Source of the DNA: Aquipluma nitroreducens
GTDB lineage: Bacteria > Bacteroidota > Bacteroidia > Bacteroidales > Prolixibacteraceae
Length of the DNA stretch: 64,000 nt
Direction: 5' to 3'
Assembly (NCBI RefSeq): GCF_009689585.1
Contig: NZ_AP018694.1
Coordinates: 5,137,501-5,201,500, forward strand
A model generated the notes under the pieces. It was not told the DNA's origin. It worked only from the letters and a program-made list of their open reading frames with translations, and made no database searches. The position numbers and the translations under genes were made by a program. Shown here in pieces: positions 55,001 through 63,703 of the stretch (position 1 is its first letter; each line of letters begins with the position of its first letter).

Positions 55001-55609
55001 CACGAGGAGGTTTGCACCTACGACTTCAACGGACACGAATTTGAAATTGATGATGATGGTATTATCCCGTTAATGGGTTCCAACTGCACGTTCGCCGATG
55101 ATGCGGTCAATCGTTTTAACCATTTTCTGGAGATAGTTTGGGGAGCCGAAACACTCACCCAAAACAAAAACTTTCTGGTGGATTGTTTAAATCTGAAAAC
55201 TGAAAATCAGGAAATTGAAAAATACCTGGTGAAGGATTTCTGGAAAGACCATTGCCAAACCTACAAAAAGAAGCCCATCTACTGGCTCTTTGCGTCAGCG
55301 AAAGGCGCATTTCAGGTATTGGTGTATATGCACCGAATGAATCGCTTTACAGCAGAAAAGATTCGCTCCAAATACCTGCTGAAACACCTTCAGTATTTGC
55401 TACAGGAAATCGGCTTACTGGAAAGTATGAGCGGCCTCGCGCGCGAGGAACAAAAACGTCTAGATACCCTTCATACACATTACGATGAATGTGTGCCCTA
55501 CGAGCTGCTACTAAAAGATTGTGCCGACCGCCAAATTGAATTTAATATGGACGATGGTGTAACGGTTAATTATGAATTGTTTAAAGGGGTGGTTGCGCCA
55601 ATAAAATAA
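52049..55609 (+). CDS. pglX: PglX adenine-specific DNA methyltransferase
   Basis: 1,186 residues. S-adenosylmethionine motif I is LLDPAAGSGH (304-313) and catalytic motif IV is NPPY (484-487). The N-terminal helical region and the large C-terminal target-recognition part (from about 520) fit PglX. It methylates the BREX site on the host DNA and also takes part in defence. Base composition dips to AT-rich between about 53650 and 54650, over the presumed recognition region. That suggests domain exchange there, as is known for specificity regions. Confidence 0.94.
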   Translation: MNTSQLKTFAQKARNIIRDGVSRQLKYWGFDEKGNVECRPEKVEGGIVHREEIIDDPSVMKRWETLNHAVKHQGFDQVVEEAAYTWFNRMMAIRILSKNGYDVPQLEYGADGAQTPLILQRARRGQFAFLNKEEQTRLKLVLTDYSKDTQAFAILLTGYCHSHSLLNSIFGRLDDYTELLLPADMLNENGFIHFLNTTSAISDDDYRQVELIGWLYQFYISEKKDQVFAQFKKNQKAEAKDIPAATQIFTPNWIVKYMVENTVGKIWLDKHPGSPLKAGLKYLVESPDQPLGDPLISEISQLKLLDPAAGSGHILVEGFELLFQMYLEEYYMPEEAVESILKNNLFGLDIDLRAAQLARFAILMKAASKYPEILQKNILPKVYAMPAPWNFSRQEILDFLGSEGRPYEEKLSDALQLMQQAQNLGSVMKFDFFVDERSFIVARLENLKNKVFRDNLEEVLLQKIAPFIEVLVILTDRYESIAANPPYMGSGNMNGELKQYVNSNYPLSKTDLMTVFMEVTCDLIKDNGQVGMINLPSWMFLSSFEKMRQKFVESFLITSLIQQGRGIFGSDFGSVSFCFSRENPDGKKGVYRRLFKEHVKVDSVAEKEKRFLDKSYGLFIFKQSNFSKIPGSPIAYWVTEKVGDLFFQDKIKKYGISDGQNITGDNEKYIKFIWEVNGKKIGKGFKWVPVAKGGSFRRWYGNIIDLIDWSEEARNFYRKNTIARIQDKSLWFRPGVTWNLISSGGTGFRILEESVLFNKAAPTILFNENNIEKLNFVLGFLNTKLVKDLLKILNPTINTNIAEILVLPLIEKRLNLIEQKVKDCIYISQKDWNSREISLCFEETPLINQAQSLSQAFLKWQEGVRNVFFQLHFNEEELNQIFIDIYGLNNELDPIVPLKDITILQDELDEKGLEKTDKAIRKRRQWKLVEDKWLLSVDESKPLPELPIKRDVVMKQLVSYSIGCMMGRYRLDQPGLHIAHPNPTHEEVCTYDFNGHEFEIDDDGIIPLMGSNCTFADDAVNRFNHFLEIVWGAETLTQNKNFLVDCLNLKTENQEIEKYLVKDFWKDHCQTYKKKPIYWLFASAKGAFQVLVYMHRMNRFTAEKIRSKYLLKHLQYLLQEIGLLESMSGLAREEQKRLDTLHTHYDECVPYELLLKDCADRQIEFNMDDGVTVNYELFKGVVAPIK

Positions 55610-55617
55610 CAGAAGAA

Positions 55618-58152
55618 ATGCTAAAAGAACGAATAGAACAATATTTTCAGCAATACCCACAACTTCGGGTACTCTTCTTTTTTGACGAAGAAAAGGAGCA
55701 CGAGGAGGAATATCTCGCGATGGATTTGGAGGGAATCCGTAAAGTGACATTTGACAACCGGAACTTCTACCTGAAAGTGATGCTTCACGGAGAATGGTCG
55801 GCTGAGAGAGTCTTTCTTTACTTTCAGCAACCCATGCCCTCCACTCAGGATGAGTACCGGCATTTTCCTTTGCTCGATTTACTGGTTGCTAACAAGGTTT
55901 TGTACCTCGACAATGTAGCCGATTTTATGGATCAGTTTCAACTGGCACCCAACCAACGTTCATTAGCCAAACGATACATCAAAGAGTTAACGCGTACACC
56001 AATACAAAAGGTAGTCGCACCATTACTGACCCGAACCCGTTTCGAAGAATCGGAATTGGTAATTGGATTGATCTCTGCATTCCTGAGATTCACTAAAATT
56101 GAACGCTGGGAAACCATTCTGGCTAAAATTTTGTGCCTTGGTTTGCCCGGACAGGAGGAAAACAGGGATTATTTTTTCAGGAAAATCGATGCAAACATCC
56201 TTTATCCTTTCCTGGTTCAGCCTATCCGTGATTATTTCAATACTACTCTCGAAGAACTTAATCAACAAACCCTGATTGAACTTCAAAACCGCTTGAAATA
56301 CAACCTGATCACTTATACGTTGGATGAAAAACCAGATGATCCTTACAAAAACTTAAAAATTCAGGATGGGGTGGTATTGTCCATGCTCAGCAATTTGAGC
56401 GAGAGTGCCTTGAATAATCCGAAGTTGGCCGATCAATTTCTTCAACTGTTGGAATCAAACGACAGCCAAATCAAAGAAGAAACCCTACTTCAAATCTATG
56501 GCTCCGAATCAGAGTTTGGCTACCTGACCACCTTCATGAAATGGAAAATCTTAAGTTCAGGAATTCGTGAAATTGATTTCAAACCCCAAACCGCATTACA
56601 GGTATTCGAGCGGGTTTCCATGTTTCGTGAAAACACTGTCCAATTGTCAAATACAGTTCGGTTTTTAATCTATCTGGCCAATATCAATAGTCAACTGAAT
56701 GAAATCTCTGGTTACATCTACGATTCGCCTGACGAGTACATTGAAAAATACGCTCAGGATTTCTACCGGATTGATCAAAATTACCGCAAGGCCATTGATT
56801 TCTATCGGTCAGTTGATGTTTCAGAATTACCCGATTTTATTCAGTTGGATCCGTTGAAAGATTTGCTGGAGGACCGGTACGAAAGCTTCCTGGAGAAATT
56901 GAACCGGGAGTGGCTGAAATGTTTTTCGGAACAAGGGTTTAGCTATGCAAATCTCGCTACACCAAAGCAATACGATTTTATCAAACGTGAAATCGTGCCT
57001 TATGAGCTGAAGATAGTTGTGATCATCTCGGATGCCCTGCGTTACGAATCGGCCATGAGCTTGCTCTCCGAGCTTCATGGTGACAGCAAAAACGAAGCGG
57101 TCATTCGGCATCAATTGGCTTCAATTCCATCGACCACTCAATTCGGTATGGCCAATTTACTAACAACCAAAACGATCAATCTAAAAGATGCAGAATTGTT
57201 TATTGACGATGTCAGTACAGAGGGTTTGGCAAACCGGTCAAAAATATTGAAGAAGCACGTTCAGGACGCACAGGTTTTTGCTTACGCCGAGATTGAAGGT
57301 AACTCGCAACAAGCCAACCGTGATATTTTCAAGTCGTCGCTTGTCTATATTTATCACGATTGCATTGATGCCGTGGGTGATAAACGACCATCGGAACGCA
57401 ATTCATTTAAAGCGGTCGCCGATGGAATTGCTGAACTGGCAGCAATGGTGAAGAAATTACATTCGTCGTACAATGTGTCCCGTGTTATTATTACCGCCGA
57501 TCATGGTTTTATATACAACGACCGCACAATCAAAGAGGCAGACAAAGAACCGTTAAACGAAGAAGGTGCAATACTTACACACAATAGGTACGCAATAATC
57601 AAAAATGACCGGAAACAAGATTTAGGTTACAAAATACCATTAAAGCAAACCAATCGGATTGATTCTGATTTATTTGTACTCGTACCAAAGTCGGTCAACC
57701 GGTATAAAAAACAAGGAGTTGGACATCAGTTTGTACACGGTGGGGCCAGCTTGCAGGAATTGATTGTGCCGGTAATTGAAAGTACCCGTAAACGGACTGA
57801 GGTAATCAAAAAAGTGAAGCCCGTATTGATCAGCAAAAACCTTCGGGTGGTTTCAAATATTCTGCGCATTCAAATTCTTCAGGACCAACGAGTATCCAGG
57901 AATGAAAAAGAAAGGGAAATTCTGGTTGGGCTTTATCGTGATTTGGAATTGGTGTCGAATCAGGTAACCATTCAAATGAGTTCAACTTCTGAATTACCCA
58001 GTGAACGAAGCTATGGTTGTGAGTTGATGCTCCGGGGCGATATTGGGAATATTAGCATGTTGAAGCTGAAAATTTACGACAAGGACGATGAATTGAATCC
58101 GTTAATCATTCAGGAGGTAATCAATAACACCTTAATTGAGTCTGATTTTTGA
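55618..58152 (+). CDS. pglZ: PglZ (alkaline-phosphatase-superfamily BREX protein)
   Basis: 844 residues. The phosphatase-type metal site appears as VVIISDALRYES (Asp472) and IITADHGF (Asp628, His629). The N-terminal 400 residues are the helical PglZ extension. PglZ defines BREX and forms complexes with PglX and BrxB. It starts nine bases after pglX. Three cargo genes stand between it and brxL. Confidence 0.93.
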   Translation: MLKERIEQYFQQYPQLRVLFFFDEEKEHEEEYLAMDLEGIRKVTFDNRNFYLKVMLHGEWSAERVFLYFQQPMPSTQDEYRHFPLLDLLVANKVLYLDNVADFMDQFQLAPNQRSLAKRYIKELTRTPIQKVVAPLLTRTRFEESELVIGLISAFLRFTKIERWETILAKILCLGLPGQEENRDYFFRKIDANILYPFLVQPIRDYFNTTLEELNQQTLIELQNRLKYNLITYTLDEKPDDPYKNLKIQDGVVLSMLSNLSESALNNPKLADQFLQLLESNDSQIKEETLLQIYGSESEFGYLTTFMKWKILSSGIREIDFKPQTALQVFERVSMFRENTVQLSNTVRFLIYLANINSQLNEISGYIYDSPDEYIEKYAQDFYRIDQNYRKAIDFYRSVDVSELPDFIQLDPLKDLLEDRYESFLEKLNREWLKCFSEQGFSYANLATPKQYDFIKREIVPYELKIVVIISDALRYESAMSLLSELHGDSKNEAVIRHQLASIPSTTQFGMANLLTTKTINLKDAELFIDDVSTEGLANRSKILKKHVQDAQVFAYAEIEGNSQQANRDIFKSSLVYIYHDCIDAVGDKRPSERNSFKAVADGIAELAAMVKKLHSSYNVSRVIITADHGFIYNDRTIKEADKEPLNEEGAILTHNRYAIIKNDRKQDLGYKIPLKQTNRIDSDLFVLVPKSVNRYKKQGVGHQFVHGGASLQELIVPVIESTRKRTEVIKKVKPVLISKNLRVVSNILRIQILQDQRVSRNEKEREILVGLYRDLELVSNQVTIQMSSTSELPSERSYGCELMLRGDIGNISMLKLKIYDKDDELNPLIIQEVINNTLIESDF

Positions 58153-58199
58153 TTGAATGAGCATTAAATCAATATGAAAGATTTCGAATTACAGCAACT

Positions 58200-59378
58200 A
58201 TGATACTATCAGAACAAAAGTTAGTTATTGAATTACGAAAAGCATTTGATAATGCGAAATCACGTATTTGGATTGCTGTTCCGTTTATTGGTTCATGGAA
58301 TCTAGTTGAACGGATAACTGGTATAAGTTGGGTTGCCAAAAGGAATATTGATTTTAGATTATTGACGGATATTAGCAATGAACATTTCATTGATTCAAAA
58401 ACATATCAGAAATTCAAACAGCAGGCTGAATGCAAAACACTTGAAGGATTACACGCCAAGATTTATATTATTGATAACTTCATCTTATTAACGTCAGCAA
58501 ATCTTACTGGTACTGCATTCTCGAAAAGGTATGAAATTGGAATAACATTAAATAACGACCAGGATGTAGTTAGAACATTTCTCAAATGGTGGAATATAGC
58601 AAAGACTATTGATAAGGATTGGCTTCCATCGAAGAGTGATAATGGAGCAAAAAATGAAGAACCTGAGGCGTATAATATTTCAAAACTAAAGAAACTTTGG
58701 AAACTGCCTAAAAGTCCCCAAACCGGCAATGATTTCAAAGAATATTTCAACACACTTCGCTATTATAACAATTTCACCAGGCTGTATGAAGTACATGCAG
58801 AAAGGTTATTAGTCGATTTGCCAATATATCAGGAAGTTGATTCATTTCTTAATTATTTGTTTCATGAGCATCCTGATAAGCCATCAAGTGAATACCTCGA
58901 AAAAGGGAACAGAGAATTAACTGAAAAAGGAAGAATCTCCGAATTGAAGAAATACTTTACTCAGTACAAAAACTGGCTTTCTGATCATCCAACCTTTGAA
59001 AACCATAGAATTGATAATATTAAAACGATTCAGCTCAAATTATCAAAATCTAAGATTGACAAACTAAAACAAGAAGACATTGAATTAGTTATAAATAGTC
59101 TTCATTGCATGAAAAGTTTAGCACTTAATAGAGCAAAGTTTTTAAATCAACAAAACAACAAAATAGAGATCATAATTCAGAGCTGGAAAGATTTGTTGCA
59201 TAATGATGAGACTGACTTGCCTAAAAGAATGCAAACTTGTAAAAACAATCTTTACTCGTTCGGAAAATCATCGATTAGTGAATTGCTAGCATGGTATTAC
59301 CCGAATCAATATCCATTAATAAACAGGAATTCAAATAGTGGTATGAAATTCTTTGGATATGATATAGAAACATATTGA
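58200..59378 (+). CDS. Phospholipase-D-family protein with a single HKD motif, nested in BREX
   Basis: 392 residues. The N-terminal half has a PLD fold with one catalytic motif, LHAKIYIID (His85, Lys87, Asp92), and TSANLTG after it, so two subunits would make the active site, as in BfiI-like nucleases. The C-terminal 220 residues are helical, Lys-rich and not recognised. The gene is in line with pglZ (47 bases) and ahead of the AbiE pair. An accessory nuclease role, like other effectors found inside BREX loci, is inferred. Confidence 0.75.
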   Translation: MILSEQKLVIELRKAFDNAKSRIWIAVPFIGSWNLVERITGISWVAKRNIDFRLLTDISNEHFIDSKTYQKFKQQAECKTLEGLHAKIYIIDNFILLTSANLTGTAFSKRYEIGITLNNDQDVVRTFLKWWNIAKTIDKDWLPSKSDNGAKNEEPEAYNISKLKKLWKLPKSPQTGNDFKEYFNTLRYYNNFTRLYEVHAERLLVDLPIYQEVDSFLNYLFHEHPDKPSSEYLEKGNRELTEKGRISELKKYFTQYKNWLSDHPTFENHRIDNIKTIQLKLSKSKIDKLKQEDIELVINSLHCMKSLALNRAKFLNQQNNKIEIIIQSWKDLLHNDETDLPKRMQTCKNNLYSFGKSSISELLAWYYPNQYPLINRNSNSGMKFFGYDIETY

Positions 59379-59380
59379 AT

Positions 59381-59415
59381 TTTTGTAACAAATATTTGCT
59401 AAATTTGTTACAAAA
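59381..59415. promoter_or_regulatory. Palindromic operator of the AbiE pair
   Basis: TTTTGTAACAAAT (59381-59393) and ATTTGTTACAAAA (59403-59415) are perfect 13-bp inverted arms. Each arm is itself nearly palindromic (TTTGT-A-ACAAA). The site sits between the PLD gene stop and the AbiEi start. AbiEi antitoxins are known to bind inverted repeats in their promoters. Confidence 0.75.
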
Positions 59416-59431
59416 TAAAAACATAAAAACA

Positions 59432-60031
59432 ATGCAAAGCATTGAGAAACAAATAGAAGATAAGATAAAAGATGATGCTAAGGGTACATTGTTATTTCCG
59501 GAGGACTTTCAACAGCTGGGATCTTCAGAGGCTGTGCGTTTGGCTTTGCATCGCATTGAAAAAAGAGAAATCATTCGAAGAGTCGCTCATGGAATATATG
59601 TACGCCCAAAAGAAAGTTCATATATAGGAGAAGTTATGCCTACAGCAGAAGAAGTTGCTGAAGGTATTGCTAAAAGAGATAAAATAAGAATTGTTCCAAC
59701 GGGTGTATATGCATTGCATGCATTGGGCTTAAGCACACAGATACCATTAAAGCTAGTCTTTTTAACAGATGGGGCAGCACGTACTATAAAAGTCGGCAAA
59801 AGAACCATAAAACTGAAAAGGACTACACCCAAAAACCTGTTGGCTAAAGGTAAAATTAGTTCTTTAGTGATTCAGGCATTGCGCGAAATTGGTATAGACA
59901 AGGCAAGCCCAACTGAATTAAAGCAAATCCTTAAACTATTAAAAGAAGAGGACCTGCAACTATTAAAACATGATATTAAACTGGCACCGGAATGGATTAA
60001 GCAAATTATGAAAAAAGCAATTGATGGATAA
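59432..60031 (+). CDS. AbiEi-type antitoxin/regulator (DUF6088)
   Basis: 199 residues from ATG 59432. The earlier possible start at 59375 would translate through the operator. The N-terminal winged helix (about 18-70, AVRLALHRIEKREIIRRVAH, GIYVRPK) and the antitoxin C-terminal part (GVYALHALGLSTQIPLKLVF) fit the DUF6088/AbiEi group. It would repress its own promoter. The stop overlaps the toxin start by eight bases. Confidence 0.85.
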   Translation: MQSIEKQIEDKIKDDAKGTLLFPEDFQQLGSSEAVRLALHRIEKREIIRRVAHGIYVRPKESSYIGEVMPTAEEVAEGIAKRDKIRIVPTGVYALHALGLSTQIPLKLVFLTDGAARTIKVGKRTIKLKRTTPKNLLAKGKISSLVIQALREIGIDKASPTELKQILKLLKEEDLQLLKHDIKLAPEWIKQIMKKAIDG

Positions 60032-61031
60032 ATTTTACTATATACCTGACGATGCTAAAGCTGAAATTCTCCGGAATACTGGTGAAAAAACGAACCTCCC
60101 TGCCTATGCTGTCGAAAAAGACTGGTGGGTCGTTCAAACACTTTCTATTCTTTTTGAAACGGAAATCGGGAAACACATGGTGTTTAAAGGAGGTACATCA
60201 CTAAGCAAAGCCTGGGGTCTGATTGAACGATTTTCGGAAGATATTGATTTGGCTGTTGATCGTAGATTCTATGGGTTCGAGGGTGATTTAGGGAAAAAAC
60301 AACGGACAAATCTTCGGAAAAAAGCAAATACTTACATTACAGAACAGCTTTATCCGGAACTAAACTTCCGTTTTAAGGAAAAGGGAGTTGACGTTAAGCT
60401 TGAATTGGAAGAAATAACTACGAGTGATCAGGATCCGATAATCATACTTGTAAATTATCCCAATGTAATCGAATCGCCTGGTTACTTAAGACCAAGGGTT
60501 CAGGTAGAATTAGGATGCCGGTCGCTGATTGAGCCGTTTTCAATTCGCACTTTCAATTCATTTTTGGATGAAATGTATCCTGATGCTTCATTTGCAAAGC
60601 AGCCTATTCATATTCCAACTGTTGATCCCGAACGTACCCTCCTTGAAAAAATATTTCTTTTACACGAAGAGTTTCAGCGTCCAGATATTAAGGTTAGGGT
60701 GGACCGAATGAGCCGTCATCTTTTTGATATTTACAAATTGGCGGCTTCTCCATTTGCTGAAAAAGCTCTATTAAATCAAGAGCTTTATGCTGAAATTGTA
60801 TATCATCGTCAATTGTTTACCAAGCTTGGGGGTGTCGATTATAGGCGGCATAATCCAGGAACGATTAATCCAATTCCACCTGTTCATTTGCTGGATGCCT
60901 GGAAAAGAGATTATTCAATCATGCAGGAACAAATGATATATGCCGATTCGCCAAGTTTTGATACTATGCTTGAGGCAATTAAAAACTATATCTCAAAAAT
61001 AAACCAGCTAGACTGGCAAATCATTGAATAA
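60024..61031 (+). CDS. AbiEii-type nucleotidyltransferase toxin
   Basis: 335 residues from ATG 60024. The nucleotidyltransferase motifs are FKGGTSLSK (54-62) and SEDIDLAVD (71-79), as in the AbiEii family. AbiEii enzymes act as type IV toxins that nucleotidylate RNA targets and cause abortive infection. The pair has its own operator, so it may be a self-contained module inserted into the BREX operon. Confidence 0.88.
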   Translation: MDKFYYIPDDAKAEILRNTGEKTNLPAYAVEKDWWVVQTLSILFETEIGKHMVFKGGTSLSKAWGLIERFSEDIDLAVDRRFYGFEGDLGKKQRTNLRKKANTYITEQLYPELNFRFKEKGVDVKLELEEITTSDQDPIIILVNYPNVIESPGYLRPRVQVELGCRSLIEPFSIRTFNSFLDEMYPDASFAKQPIHIPTVDPERTLLEKIFLLHEEFQRPDIKVRVDRMSRHLFDIYKLAASPFAEKALLNQELYAEIVYHRQLFTKLGGVDYRRHNPGTINPIPPVHLLDAWKRDYSIMQEQMIYADSPSFDTMLEAIKNYISKINQLDWQIIE

Positions 61032-61057
61032 TACCCAATTCAAATAAAAGCCTTAAC

Positions 61058-63085
61058 ATGTCAACATTACAAGAGAAAATATTAACTCATTTTGAAGGGA
61101 AAGTTGTCAGGAAAGATTTAACCTCAAGGGTAAAAGGTAATGCGGTAGTTCCGGCATACGTGCTGGAATTTCTACTTGGTCAGTATTGCGCAATCAATGA
61201 CGAAGAAGTCATTAACAATGGGATTGAGAAAGTAAAAGATGTGATCAAAAACAACTTTGTCCATCGTGCTGAAGCTGAGTATGTAAAATCAACCATCAGG
61301 GAGAAAGGTTCTCATAAGATCATCGACAAGATATTTGTTACTCTGAATGATGATGACAATTTCTATGAGACTTCATTTGCCAATCTTGGAATTGACCATG
61401 TCGCTATTGCCGATTCAATTGTCAAAAAGCATAAAAAATTATTAAGTGGAGGAGGCGTCTGGTGTATTTTAACCATGGGTTATGATTCTTCCGATGGGAT
61501 CAAATCCAGATGGGTTATCGAAACCGTAAAACCTATTCAGGTTTCAGGAGTCGATTTGGAAGAAATAATCGAAAAACGACAGCATTTTGATACTGACGAA
61601 TGGATTGATTTACTAATGCATAGTATTGGATTAAATCCTGAATTCTTCAACCGGAGGGGAAAGCTAATTCAGTTATCAAGACTGATTACTCATGTTGAGA
61701 ATAACTATAACTTCATCGAACTTGGACCCAAAGGAACCGGTAAATCTCATGTGTTTTCAGAACTCTCGCCTCATGGAGTTTTAGTTTCAGGCGGCGATGT
61801 GACCAGTGCCAGGCTTTTTGTGAGCAATACTGGCAAAGGCAAAATCGGATTGGTTGGGTATTGGGATGTGATTTGCCTGGATGAATTTGAACAAGTGGTT
61901 GGCTCGAAACGTGCAGATGGCGACATGGTCAATATCATGCAAAATTACATGGCAAATAAATCATTCAACAGAGGAAAGGAAACCATTCAAGCCTATGCTT
62001 CAATGGCATTTGTGGGCAATACTAAGCACACTGTTCCTTTCATGCTTCGCGAGACACATCTTTTTGAATCCATCCCGGCAGCCTATATCAAAGGGGCTTT
62101 CCTCGATCGTATTCATCTTTATATTCCAGGATGGGAAGTCAATATCCTAAAGGAAAGTGTATTCTCTAAAGAGTTTGGGTTCATTGTTGATTATTTGGCT
62201 GAAATTCTGAAGCAGTTCCGGAAGTACGACTATACCAATCAGGTTGATCAGTATGTGGACTTTGATCCATCCTATACAGGCAGGGACAAATTGGCCATCC
62301 GGAAAACATTCTCAGGTCTGGTAAAGCTAATATACCCCAATAAGCATATGAGCGAAAAGGAAGCACTCGAACTGATTGATTTTGCAGTAGAAGGCAGGAA
62401 AAGAGTCAAGGATCAGCTTTACGTGATTGACGAAACCTTTAAAGATTCTCCTGTTGAATTCAGCTACAAAATCAATTCATCCAACAAAAAAATAAAGATA
62501 GAAACGCTTGAGAAGTTAAATGGAGAAATTTTTGATGGTGCTGCAGAAATCACTCCGACTGAAGATCCGGATAAATCAACAGTCAAGGCTGAAATAATTG
62601 CACCAGGACTTAAGGAGAAAGAAATCATTATCAGGGATAATCAAAAAGGAATCTCCTATAAAAAACTATTTGCCGAGTATCTTAAAGGTGCAACTGAAAT
62701 TACATTGACTGATCCATACATCAGACATCCACATCAATTCCGTAATTTGTTAGAATTCTGTTCGATCCTTATTCAAAATAAAAAGAAAGAGGAGGAAATC
62801 AGTTTGCACGTTGTCTCATGGAACGACGTAGAATATACGCCCATATCAACTGCCAACTTTGATGAAATTACGGAATCTTTGAGGGATTCAGGAATCATCT
62901 TCACCTACGAATTTCAGGATTTACATGATCGCAGCATTGTAGCCAATAATGGTTGGAAAATAAAACTTGGTCGCGGACTTGATATTTTCGAGAAGCCTGC
63001 CTTTCGTTTTGATATCTCGGAAGTGATGCAGGAACAACGGCAATGCCGAAATTGCGAGATAACGTATATTCGGCAAATTGACTGA
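61058..63085 (+). CDS. brxL: BrxL AAA+ protein with a MITD1-like (MIT_C) C-terminus
   Basis: 675 residues. Residues 1-460 are the BrxL core with Walker A ELGPKGTGKSH (221-231) and Walker B VICLDEFEQV (271-280). Instead of the Lon-protease region expected in the long BrxL form, residues about 540-672 read TEITLTDPYIRHPHQFRNLL, SLRDSGIIFTYEF, LHDRS and NNGWKIKLGRGLDIFEKP. That is close to the PLD-fold MIT_C domain of eukaryotic MITD1. No Ser-Lys protease dyad context was seen. It ends the BREX operon. The domain call is from motif memory and needs a profile search. Confidence 0.82.
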   Translation: MSTLQEKILTHFEGKVVRKDLTSRVKGNAVVPAYVLEFLLGQYCAINDEEVINNGIEKVKDVIKNNFVHRAEAEYVKSTIREKGSHKIIDKIFVTLNDDDNFYETSFANLGIDHVAIADSIVKKHKKLLSGGGVWCILTMGYDSSDGIKSRWVIETVKPIQVSGVDLEEIIEKRQHFDTDEWIDLLMHSIGLNPEFFNRRGKLIQLSRLITHVENNYNFIELGPKGTGKSHVFSELSPHGVLVSGGDVTSARLFVSNTGKGKIGLVGYWDVICLDEFEQVVGSKRADGDMVNIMQNYMANKSFNRGKETIQAYASMAFVGNTKHTVPFMLRETHLFESIPAAYIKGAFLDRIHLYIPGWEVNILKESVFSKEFGFIVDYLAEILKQFRKYDYTNQVDQYVDFDPSYTGRDKLAIRKTFSGLVKLIYPNKHMSEKEALELIDFAVEGRKRVKDQLYVIDETFKDSPVEFSYKINSSNKKIKIETLEKLNGEIFDGAAEITPTEDPDKSTVKAEIIAPGLKEKEIIIRDNQKGISYKKLFAEYLKGATEITLTDPYIRHPHQFRNLLEFCSILIQNKKKEEEISLHVVSWNDVEYTPISTANFDEITESLRDSGIIFTYEFQDLHDRSIVANNGWKIKLGRGLDIFEKPAFRFDISEVMQEQRQCRNCEITYIRQID

Positions 63086-63138
63086 GATCAAAAAAAGAAA
63101 AATTGTTAGCAATCCCCTATTATTATTGAATTGGACAG

Positions 63139-63687
63139 TTATTTATTGCCTCCATGATTTATCTTATGTTGAACAATAATAAACCCCATTAATATTAATA
63201 TTAATAAACCATATGACAATAGTTTTATCATATTAACCTCCTGCTTTATAAAAATTTGCTCAATAGTTTTTATAATTACATATGACAAAACAGATGTCAG
63301 AAAGATAATTTTTGAATTATTTAATAACTGCATAGTATCTTCTTCTTTTTCTTCTTTAACTGTTCCATCAAAATTACTTCTTATCGTTTTATAATAATAA
63401 TTAAAGAAACCCAAAACAATGAATAGTGGTAGTACAAATAGAAATATCTTTTCTGAAAAAACTAAAACACTACTTTCATTACCGAATTCATCGATGCCAT
63501 ATTTTTTTGCATTTAAAACGATGCCATAAATGCCATAAAAAATAGTTATAATGATAATGATATAAAAGAATACGAGTATCAAGATATTTAAACTATCGGA
63601 TCTTTCATAAATCCAAATTTTAAATTTGACCCATTTACCTTGATCATTTTTCACTTTTAAATTGGGGACGGATTCTTTTTTTGCCAT
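63139..63687 (-). CDS. Four-helix membrane protein of unknown function
   Basis: 182 residues. Four hydrophobic segments lie at about 33-55, 78-97, 125-142 and 153-172. A polar loop (YYKTIRSNFDGTVKEEKEED) lies in the middle and a basic start at MAKKESVPNLKVK. I recognise no family. It lies 16 bases downstream of the receiver-like gene on the same strand, so they form an operon pointing toward brxL. Confidence 0.65.
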   Translation of the reverse strand: MAKKESVPNLKVKNDQGKWVKFKIWIYERSDSLNILILVFFYIIIIITIFYGIYGIVLNAKKYGIDEFGNESSVLVFSEKIFLFVLPLFIVLGFFNYYYKTIRSNFDGTVKEEKEEDTMQLLNNSKIIFLTSVLSYVIIKTIEQIFIKQEVNMIKLLSYGLLILILMGFIIVQHKINHGGNK

Positions 63688-63703
63688 TATTATAGTTATT
63701 AAG

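Noticed and set aside
59375-59431. Extended start of the AbiEi antitoxin
   Set aside because: It begins with TTG inside the PLD stop region and is translated through the operator palindrome. ATG 59432 fits the family better.
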